From contig NZ_SEWE01000026.1 of the NCBI RefSeq assembly GCF_004167665.1, positions 1 through 64,000 on the forward strand: a stretch of 64,000 nucleotides of DNA, read 5' to 3'. Positions 57,888-64,000 of the stretch are shown here, piece after piece (position 1 is the stretch's first letter; each line of letters begins with the position of its first letter). A program made the translations under genes and the position numbers. This DNA comes from Hymenobacter persicinus (GTDB lineage: Bacteria; Bacteroidota; Bacteroidia; Cytophagales; Hymenobacteraceae). The notes beneath the pieces were generated by a model, which was not told where the DNA came from, did no database searches, and saw only the letters and a program-made list of their open reading frames with translations.

Positions 57888-59408
57888 CTATTCGATAAGC
57901 AGCAGTATTTCTTCCAGAAACTCGCGGGAATTGCTCAGGCGCGGGATTTTATGCTGTCCCCCGAGCTTGCCTTTGCGGGCCAGCCACTGCGCGAAAGTGC
58001 CCGCCGGAACGACCGTCAGCACCGGCGCTACCAGGGCCAGGTCGCGGTGGCGCTTGGCATCGTAGTCGGAGTTGAGCTCCCGCAGGGTATGGTCGAGGAC
58101 GTGGGTGAAGCGGGCCGGGTCGGCCGGGGCCTGGATAAACTCAATGGCCCACTGGTGGCCGCCCCGGGAATTCTGTGCGACCCCGAAGTAAATGGGCGCC
58201 GCCGTGAAGTCGCGCACGGTGCTGCCGGTGGCGCGGCACGCGGCGGCAATGGCGGCATCGGCGTTTTCGATGACCACTTCCTCCCCGAAGGCATTCAAAA
58301 AGTGCTTGGTCCGGCCGGTGATGCGGATCCGGTAGGGCGCCAAGCTGGTGAAGCGCACCGTGTCCCCGATTTTGTAGCGCCACAACCCGGCGTTGGTACT
58401 GAGCACCAGGGCGTAGCTTTTGCCCAGCTCCACCTCTTCCAGGGTCAGGGTGCGCGGATTTTCGGCGTCGAACTGGTCGGCGGGAATAAACTCGTAGTAA
58501 ATGCCGTGGTCGAGCAGCAGCAGCAGGTCTTCGCAGTCGGGCTGATCCTGGAAGGCCAAGTACCCTTCCGAGGCATTGTAGATTTCCAGGTAGCCCATCT
58601 GGGCGCTGGGAATCAGCTGGCGAAACAGCTCCCGGTAAGGACCGAAAGCCACTGCGCCGTGCAGAAACAGCCGCAGATTGGGCCATACCTCGGTGATATT
58701 GGCTACGCCGGCCAGCTCCGTGATGCGGCGCAGCAGCACAATCATCCAGGTTGGTACGCCCGCCAGCACGGCCACGTTCACGTCGAGCACGTGGCGGGCA
58801 ATGCGCTCAATCTTTTCTTCCCACTCATCGAGCAGGGCCAACTCCAGCGGGGGCGTGCGGATGTACTCGGCCCAGCCCGGCAGGTTCTGCATAATCACGG
58901 CCGACACGTCGCCGACGCGAGAGTCTTTTTCGTCGGGGCGGAACGGGTTGGGGGCGTGCGTACCACCCAGCGACAGGGTTTTGCCATCCAGCACCCGTGA
59001 CTCGGGGTAGAGCAGCGTGGCCGTGGCCGTCATGTCGCGGCCGGCGCGGTAGTGGCAGTCGTGCAGAGAGTCGTGGGTGACGGGAATGAACTTGCTGCGG
59101 GCGTTGGTCGTGCCCGACGACTTGGCAAACCAGAGCACCCGGCCGGGCCAGAGCACGTCGGCCTCGCCCCGCAGCACCCGCTCCAGGGCCGGATACAGTT
59201 CCTCGTAGCTTCTCACGGGCAGGCGCTGGGCAAACTCGCGGGGGCTGGGCGCATCGGCAAAGCCGTAGCGGCGGCCCCACTCCGTGTCGCGGGCCTTGAG
59301 CAGCAAGTCCCGCAACACGCGCTGCTGCACCTCGTGCGGATGCTGGCGAAAATGGTCGATGCTGGTCAGGCGCCGCTGCACGGCCCAGGTCAGGATAGAG
59401 CCAATCAC
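57888..59408 (-). CDS. GH3 auxin-responsive promoter-family acyl-acid-amido synthetase-like protein
   Basis: 506 residues, cytosolic. ANL-like adenylating superfamily: N-terminal FRQHPHEVQQRVLRDLLLKARDTEWGRRYGF, phosphate-loop-like WFAKSSGTTNARSKFIPVT (about 110-130), VTLSTNAGLWRYKIGDTVRFTSL near 350, and RTKHFLNAFGEEVVIENAD. Plant GH3 enzymes conjugate jasmonate or auxin to amino acids; bacterial members have unknown acids. Start is GTG 59408, two bases after the lptB stop codon, so the two are co-transcribed and probably translationally coupled. Confidence 0.9.
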   Translation of the reverse strand: MIGSILTWAVQRRLTSIDHFRQHPHEVQQRVLRDLLLKARDTEWGRRYGFADAPSPREFAQRLPVRSYEELYPALERVLRGEADVLWPGRVLWFAKSSGTTNARSKFIPVTHDSLHDCHYRAGRDMTATATLLYPESRVLDGKTLSLGGTHAPNPFRPDEKDSRVGDVSAVIMQNLPGWAEYIRTPPLELALLDEWEEKIERIARHVLDVNVAVLAGVPTWMIVLLRRITELAGVANITEVWPNLRLFLHGAVAFGPYRELFRQLIPSAQMGYLEIYNASEGYLAFQDQPDCEDLLLLLDHGIYYEFIPADQFDAENPRTLTLEEVELGKSYALVLSTNAGLWRYKIGDTVRFTSLAPYRIRITGRTKHFLNAFGEEVVIENADAAIAAACRATGSTVRDFTAAPIYFGVAQNSRGGHQWAIEFIQAPADPARFTHVLDHTLRELNSDYDAKRHRDLALVAPVLTVVPAGTFAQWLARKGKLGGQHKIPRLSNSREFLEEILLLIE

Positions 59409-59410
59409 CG

Positions 59411-60145
59411 CTAGTAGACTGTGCGCTTCAGCTCGAAATTCTTGCCCAGGTACACGCGGCGCACGGTTTCGTCGGCCGCCAGTTCCTCGGCCGTGCCGGC
59501 CTTGAGCAGCTTGCCCTCGAAGAGCAGGTAGGCGCGGTCGACGATGCTCAGGGTGGAGTTCACGTCGTGGTCGGTGATAAGAATGCCGATGTTTTTGTTT
59601 TTGAGCTTGGCCACGATGCCCTGAATTTCCTCGGTGGCAATCGGGTCGACGCCGGCGAAGGGCTCATCCAGGAGCACAAATTTGGGGTCCACGGCCAGGG
59701 CGCGGGCAATTTCGGTGCGGCGCCGCTCCCCGCCCGACAGCACCCGGCCCAGGTTTTTGCGCACGTGGGTCAAACTGAACTCGTGGAGCAGCTCTTCCAC
59801 CTTGTCGTGCTGGGCCTGCTTGGGCAGGTTGGTCATTTCGAGCACGGCCAGAATATTTTCCTCCACGCTCAGGTCGCGGAATACGGAGGCTTCCTGGGCC
59901 AGGTAGCCAATGCCGCGCCGGGCCCGCTGGTAGATGGGCAGCTTGGTGATGTCCTCGTCGTCGAGGAAGACGCGGCCGCCATTGGGCTTCACCATGCCCA
60001 CGGTCATGTAGAAGCAGGTGGTTTTGCCGGCGCCGTTGGGCCCCAAGAGCCCCACAATCTCGCCCTGCTCCACCGACAGCGACATATTATTGACGACGGT
60101 GCGGGACTTGTACGTCTTAACCAGGTTTTCAGCGCGAAGAATCAT
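59411..60145 (-). CDS. lptB: LPS export ABC transporter ATP-binding protein
   Basis: Energises extraction of LPS from the inner membrane in the LptBFGC complex. 244 residues from ATG 60145 ([20 protein letters not shown]), with GTG 60151 as an alternative that overlaps the -7 box. Walker [10 protein letters not shown]-loop [23 protein letters not shown], signature [15 protein letters not shown], Walker [15 protein letters not shown]-loop [10 protein letters not shown]. The AQEASVFR and SGGERRR sequences are characteristic of LptB. Other lpt genes are not in the window; GH3 gene follows. Confidence 0.95.
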   Translation of the reverse strand: MILRAENLVKTYKSRTVVNNMSLSVEQGEIVGLLGPNGAGKTTCFYMTVGMVKPNGGRVFLDDEDITKLPIYQRARRGIGYLAQEASVFRDLSVEENILAVLEMTNLPKQAQHDKVEELLHEFSLTHVRKNLGRVLSGGERRRTEIARALAVDPKFVLLDEPFAGVDPIATEEIQGIVAKLKNKNIGILITDHDVNSTLSIVDRAYLLFEGKLLKAGTAEELAADETVRRVYLGKNFELKRTVY

Positions 60146-60150
60146 TGGCA

Positions 60151-60158
60151 CAAAGGTA
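60151..60158 (-). promoter_or_regulatory. -7 box of lptB-GH3 operon
   Basis: TACCTTTG on the minus strand, 6 bp before ATG 60145. The mRNA would be nearly leaderless if transcription starts right after it. Confidence 0.5.
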
Positions 60159-60166
60159 TAAAAACC

Positions 60167-60203
60167 GGCCGCAGCCCCCAGAGTTGCCCGGGGCCGCGGC
60201 CGG
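60167..60203 (-). terminator. GC-rich hairpin after the M61 peptidase gene
   Basis: Inverted repeat CCGGCCGC / GCGGCCGG with partly paired interior (AGCCCC / GGGGCC). On the minus strand it is followed by TTTTTATA, compatible with a terminator. Confidence 0.55.
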
Positions 60204-60240
60204 TGGTCTTAGAACGGGAAGCGGGCCCGAACCGATGCTT

Positions 60241-62082
60241 TTACCGCAGCGGGGCCAGCACTTTCTCCCCCAGGGCGCGCTGGGCGGGCGTGGCCGCCGG
60301 GTTCACTTCGAGCACATTCTTGAGCGTCACATCGAATTCCCGGGGCGTGGCTTTCTTTTCCTGAACGGGCGCGGTGCCGCTCTGAAAACGCACCGTGACG
60401 GGTTCCAGAGAAGCTGGTTCCACCAGGGGGCGCAGCAGCTTTTCGGCGTTGGTCATGTCCAGGGCCGTGCCATTGACGGCCAGGATGGCGTCGCCCTCGT
60501 TTAGGCCGAAGGCGTTCTGCTCGGGCTTGGTTTGGGCCGCGCGAAACAGCTTTTTGTCGGTATCGTAGCGGAAGCCCAGGTTGCCGAAGGCTTTGATTTT
60601 GCTCTGGCCCTCGCCCTGGAAGCGCCAGCCGATTTTGTCGAAATACTCGGCGTAGGGCAAGGGCTGGCTGCCGATGACGTACTGGTCGAAGAACTGCTGG
60701 ATAGCCGGGCTGGTCAGGGCCACGACCTCCGGAATCAGGTCTTTGTCTTCGAAGGAGCGGGTGGGTCCGTACTTCTGGCGCAGGGCCAGCAGCACGTCGC
60801 GCAGACTCTGGCGGCCCTGGCTGAGCTCCTGAATGCGGATATCGAGCAGCAGCCCGATCAAAGCGCCCTTCTCGTACACGTTGTCGTACATGTCCTTGTA
60901 GGGCGGCTCCAGAATCTTGCGGCTCATTTCGGTGAACGAGATGGTGGGAAACTTGTCGGCCTTGTCGATTTTCTCCTTGATGCGCTGCTGAAACTGCTCG
61001 GGCGAGGTCAGGCCGCCGCGCACCTGCACGAGCTGGGCAATGTACTCCGTGACGCCCTCGTAGAGCCACAGGTGCTGCGACATCTGGGGGTTGCGGAAGT
61101 CGAACTCGCCGATTTCGCGGGAGTGAATGTTCAGCGGCGCCAGCATGTGCAGAAACTCGTGGGAGGCCACTTCCTGCACCATGCTGCGCAGCCGGTCGGC
61201 GTCGGGCACCTCGGGCAGAAAGTAGAGCGAGGAGTACGAGTGCTCCATGGCCCCGTAGCCGCCCTTCTCGCTGGCCAGGGCCGAGCCGAAGGAAGGAAAG
61301 TACATCAGGAAATGGTATTCCGGCACCGGCATCTGTCCGAAGTACTTGGTCAGAGCCTCGGCCATGGGCCGCATGATTTCGCGCACCTGCGCGGCCTGCA
61401 CGGCCCCGGTTTCCGACACGACGGCCACCGAAATCCGGGCGCCGCCCGTGCTGAAGCTGGCCGTGTCGGGCTTGCTGTAGAGGATGGGCGCGTCGGCCAG
61501 CGCCACGTAGCTGGGGGCCGAAAACACGTCCTGGGTGGGCGCCGGGTGCTGGGCGGCCAGGGACGTGGCCCCGTAGAAGGTGGCGGGCTTGGTCACCGTG
61601 ACCTGGTAGGGCTGCATCTTGTAGCCTTCGAGGTAGCCGTAGAGGCCGTAGTGGTTGAGCACGAAGTTTTTGCCGGCGTCGAAGTTGGTGCCCCCGGGCT
61701 GGAAGATAAAGGCGTCGTCCTGCTTCACGTCCCAGGTGTCGTCGACGCTGTACTCGAGGCGGGCCAGGCTGGGGGCGTTGTCGATCAGAAACAGGTTGGC
61801 CCCGTCCTTGGTCACCTTGAGCTTTTTGCCCTTCTTATCGTAGGCCGTAAAGCCCGTCACGAAGCGGCCGTAGTCTTTCTTCGAATAAGAGCCCGGCACC
61901 ACCGAGGGCATCACGTAGGTGGCCTTGGCTTCCTTCACCGGCGGCGTGTTGATGACCACGCGCACCTGGTCGTTGCTGACTTTTTGCAGGTCGAGAGCAA
62001 TCTGGTAGCCGGCGGGCTGCTGAGCCAGAGCCGGAGCGGCCACGAATAACGATAGGCCCAGGGCCAGAGCGGATAATTTCAT
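60241..62082 (-). CDS. M61 glycyl-aminopeptidase-like metallopeptidase with PDZ domain
   Basis: 613 residues from ATG 62082 (MKLSALALGLSLFVAAPALA), a Sec signal peptide. N-terminal M61 beta domain; gluzincin zinc motif HEFLH at about 314-318 (VASHEFLHMLAPLNI) and the third ligand Glu in LYEGVTEYIAQL (about 347-352). C-terminal PDZ domain (about 500-560; GLNEGDAILAVNGTALDM). Family members cleave N-terminal glycines or short peptides; probably periplasmic. The upstream frame (to 62136) codes for an unlikely leader. Confidence 0.92.
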   Translation of the reverse strand: MKLSALALGLSLFVAAPALAQQPAGYQIALDLQKVSNDQVRVVINTPPVKEAKATYVMPSVVPGSYSKKDYGRFVTGFTAYDKKGKKLKVTKDGANLFLIDNAPSLARLEYSVDDTWDVKQDDAFIFQPGGTNFDAGKNFVLNHYGLYGYLEGYKMQPYQVTVTKPATFYGATSLAAQHPAPTQDVFSAPSYVALADAPILYSKPDTASFSTGGARISVAVVSETGAVQAAQVREIMRPMAEALTKYFGQMPVPEYHFLMYFPSFGSALASEKGGYGAMEHSYSSLYFLPEVPDADRLRSMVQEVASHEFLHMLAPLNIHSREIGEFDFRNPQMSQHLWLYEGVTEYIAQLVQVRGGLTSPEQFQQRIKEKIDKADKFPTISFTEMSRKILEPPYKDMYDNVYEKGALIGLLLDIRIQELSQGRQSLRDVLLALRQKYGPTRSFEDKDLIPEVVALTSPAIQQFFDQYVIGSQPLPYAEYFDKIGWRFQGEGQSKIKAFGNLGFRYDTDKKLFRAAQTKPEQNAFGLNEGDAILAVNGTALDMTNAEKLLRPLVEPASLEPVTVRFQSGTAPVQEKKATPREFDVTLKNVLEVNPAATPAQRALGEKVLAPLR

Positions 62083-62242
62083 CAGGTAAAAGTCGACATA
62101 AACGGGCGCTTCGCAACCCCAGCGGCGGCGCGGCATCCGGTGAGCAGATTTGTGGCCGGACGCGCTACGCCAAGGCTACCGGACAGACGTACGTTAGCTC
62201 CGGCAGGCTGCGTGGCTTGCCCGTGCTTCTGCCCTGCTCCCT

Positions 62243-62674
62243 ATGCGTCGTTTCAAACATATCAGCTCCTATGCTCTGGCCTTGGCCTTCATCGGCGTCG
62301 GCGTCCTGCATTTTCTCTTCGCCAAACAGTTTGCCCGCATCGTGCCCCCGTATCTGCCGGCCCCGATGCTGCTGGTGTACCTGAGCGGCGCGGCCGAAGT
62401 TGCCGGCGGGCTGGGCTTGCTGGGGGCCGCCATCCGCCGCTGGGCCAGTTGGGGCCTAATAGCGCTGCTGGTTGCCGTATTTCCGGCCAACGTGTACATG
62501 CTGCAAGCCCACGGCGCGGGCTTTGCGGTACCGCTTTGGGCGCTGTGGCTGCGGCTGCCCCTGCAACTGGTGCTCATGGCCTGGGTATGGTGGGCGGGGC
62601 GGCCGGACAAACCAGCTCTTTCTTTCACTGGCAGTCTACCGGAACTGCACCGTCCAGATCACGGTGTGGCATGA
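62243..62674 (+). CDS. DoxX-family membrane protein
   Basis: 143 residues, four membrane segments (about 7-25, 40-60, 67-85, 95-118). YALALAFIGVGVLHFLF at the start, LVYLSGAAEVAGGLGLL and ANVYMLQAHGAG in the centre fit the DoxX/MauE-like family (oxidoreductase-associated membrane proteins). Physiological role not known here. ATG 62243. Divergent from the M61 peptidase, with 160 bp in between that contain no clear promoter boxes. Confidence 0.85.
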   Translation: MRRFKHISSYALALAFIGVGVLHFLFAKQFARIVPPYLPAPMLLVYLSGAAEVAGGLGLLGAAIRRWASWGLIALLVAVFPANVYMLQAHGAGFAVPLWALWLRLPLQLVLMAWVWWAGRPDKPALSFTGSLPELHRPDHGVA

Positions 62675-62763
62675 TGTATTACCGGCATAGACGGCGCGCT
62701 TGAAAGCAGAAAGACCCTGGCCAGGTGGTTAGGGACTTTTTTTAGTTTTAAATAGGGAGCTTC

Positions 62764-63144
62764 CTATAGCAGAACAAATGTTTTCGCCCCTTTTGTCCCA
62801 GTCTTGGGCATGTAGTAAGTGGCAGTATCATTGGAAAATTGGGTAGGTCCGGTGGCCCGGCATACCGCAAACCAATGAGGAAGGGTTTTCCGAACAACGA
62901 CACAATCACCCGGACGCAGCTGCCGGGCATACCGGTTGCCCACAGTATCACCTAGCTGCCGATACAGAACCGTTCTGGTGGCCAGTTCAAGCACCCGCGG
63001 ATTGATTGAGCCCGCTAACACCTGCTCGATGCTCTGCCGGGGAGCTAGTTCGGCCGACCGGGGTTTCAGGTTGCCATTATCAACACTCTGGGCCCATGTT
63101 GCCGATGGCAAAAAGCAGGCAGCAATAGTGAGAAGCATTTTCAT
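62764..63144 (-). CDS. Small secreted hypothetical protein
   Basis: 126 residues. Signal peptide MKMLLTIAACFLPSATWAQ (cleavage around residue 18). Mature region has SAELAPRQSIEQVLAGSINPRVLELATRTV-like helical start and a beta C-terminal part (LRPGDCVVVRKTLPHWFAVC, two Cys that may form a disulfide). No known family recognised. GC content of the coding region is lower than its neighbours (runs such as TTTTTTTAGTTTTAAATA lie next to it). Not in an operon. Confidence 0.6.
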   Translation of the reverse strand: MKMLLTIAACFLPSATWAQSVDNGNLKPRSAELAPRQSIEQVLAGSINPRVLELATRTVLYRQLGDTVGNRYARQLRPGDCVVVRKTLPHWFAVCRATGPTQFSNDTATYYMPKTGTKGAKTFVLL

Positions 63145-63171
63145 GCTCGCGTTACTAGAATTACCTCTCCC

Positions 63172-64000
63172 CTACTCCACCCACCGGATGTCCTTCACCC
63201 GCAGCTGCAGGTTTTTCACACCCCGGTACTCGTTGATTTCGATGGTGTAGCACACATTGAAGGGCGCACCCTGCAGAATCCGCTCGTGGTACTCGCCCAG
63301 CCCAAAGCCAATGGCGTCGACCGTGTGCTGCCCGTCCTGGGTGAGAGCCAGCTTGAGGTGGGAGTTGCCCACAATGCGGGCCGAGTTGGTGGCCGCATAT
63401 ACCCGCTCCGACTCGAACACCGGGTTGGGGTTGCCGGGGCCGAAGGGCTCCATCTGCTGGAGCAGCTTATAGAAGCTCGGCGTAATCTCGCTCAGGGGCA
63501 GCACCATGTCGATTTCCACCGGCGGAATCATCTGCTCGGGCAAAATGCGGCCGGCCACGATGCTCTCAAACTTCGCCCGGAACTTGTCCACGTTTTCGAT
63601 GGGCAGCGTCAGGCCGGCGGCGTACATGTGGCCCCCGTATTGGTCGAGCAGGTCGGCGCACTCCTCAATGGCCTGGTGCACGTCGAAGCCCACCACCGAG
63701 CGGGCCGAACCGGTAGCCTTGCCGTTGCTCTGGGTCAGGATGATGGTGGGGCGGTAGTACTTGTCGAGGCAGCGCGAGGCCACGATGCCTACCACGCCCT
63801 TGTGCCAGTCTTCCTTGTAGAGCACGGTGGAGTGAGCTGTGCGGTGGGTGCTGTCCTGCTCAATCATTTCTAGCGCCTCCTTGGTGATGCTGGTGTCGAA
63901 GCCGCGGCGCTCCTGGTTGGTTTTGTCGACTACCCCGGTTTTTTCGGTGGCTTCCTCCTTCGTAGCGGCCAGCAGCATAGCCACGGAGCGCTTAGCGTCG
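63172..64000 (-). CDS. recJ: Single-stranded-DNA-specific exonuclease RecJ, C-terminal part
   Basis: 5'-to-3' ssDNA exonuclease for repair and recombination. Only the last 276 or so residues are inside; the frame is open at the right edge (KRSVAMLLAATKEEA). Visible parts: DHHA1 domain with KEDWHKGVVGIVASRC, KATGSARSVVGFDVHQAIEEC and GGHMYAAGLTLPIENVDKF (catalytic His-Gly-Gly-type motif is GGHMYAAG), then the OB-fold-like C-terminal domain (LLQQMEPFGPGNPNPVFESE, ending NLQLRVKDIRWVE). No defect seen. Confidence 0.93.
   Translation of the reverse strand, partial: DAKRSVAMLLAATKEEATEKTGVVDKTNQERRGFDTSITKEALEMIEQDSTHRTAHSTVLYKEDWHKGVVGIVASRCLDKYYRPTIILTQSNGKATGSARSVVGFDVHQAIEECADLLDQYGGHMYAAGLTLPIENVDKFRAKFESIVAGRILPEQMIPPVEIDMVLPLSEITPSFYKLLQQMEPFGPGNPNPVFESERVYAATNSARIVGNSHLKLALTQDGQHTVDAIGFGLGEYHERILQGAPFNVCYTIEINEYRGVKNLQLRVKDIRWVE

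Overview
The window looks like a chromosomal piece of a high-GC member of the Bacteroidota, most likely Hymenobacter or a close relative in the Cytophagales. This rests on protein families typical of that phylum (DUF4270, DUF4293, DUF4476, a PorE-like OmpA lipoprotein, a stand-alone GT5 'glycogen/starch synthase', long NusB, PcrB-type synthase, GH3 family). It also rests on repeated matches to the Bacteroidota promoter pattern TTG-N19-21-TAnnTTTG in front of genes on both strands. The assignment is inference from protein and promoter style; no 16S gene lies inside the window. There is no CRISPR array, insertion sequence or prophage that I can support.

Layout. 1-500: three stacked leftward promoters and a leader hairpin, probably the start of an rRNA operon lying off the left edge. 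0.6-5 kb: two divergent GT39-like membrane glycosyltransferases, one broken by a frameshift, and an acyltransferase-like protein. 5.1-12 kb (minus strand): coaE, a YbbR protein, yajC, DUF1573, an isocitrate/isopropylmalate-type dehydrogenase, YtxH, nusB and leucine dehydrogenase. 12-19.8 kb: two ABC exporter half-transporters whose ATPase motifs are complementary, a flavin oxidoreductase, a small secreted protein with a type IX-like tail, two tRNA-Pro genes and an outer-membrane barrel. 19.8-29.5 kb: truA, GNAT, thiolase, DUF4293, DUF4476, PorE-like protein, an Fe-S oxidoreductase pair and tRNA-Phe. 29.5-39.5 kb: a LacI regulator, then a seven-gene plus-strand cluster made of a coiled-coil protein, a PspA-like membrane protein, a substrate-binding/OmpA fusion, an ABC permease, an ABC ATPase, a sigma-54-type response regulator and a histidine kinase with an almost absent periplasmic loop. 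This cluster is the best candidate for an under-described system. 39.5-45 kb: membrane J-domain protein, Holin-X pair, pcrB, AraC regulator, acyl-CoA dehydrogenase. 45-53 kb: Zn peptidase, rfaE2, flippase-like protein, panD, panC, then GT5/DUF4270/glmS. 53-64 kb: RidA, gltX, AIM24-like protein, GH3-lptB, M61 peptidase, DoxX and the 3' part of recJ.

How the genes fit together. Most of the window is envelope and housekeeping biology: lipid A/LPS export (lptB, rfaE2), coenzyme A synthesis (panC, panD, coaE), amino-sugar supply (glmS), protein export (yajC, PorE-like), fatty-acid degradation (thiolase, acyl-CoA dehydrogenase). Between genes the DNA is rich in hairpins: ordinary intrinsic terminators, plus at least two families of long inverted repeats built from short iterated units (TGGTGA-type and GTTGTTAGTTGT-type) that recur across the window with conserved internal cores.
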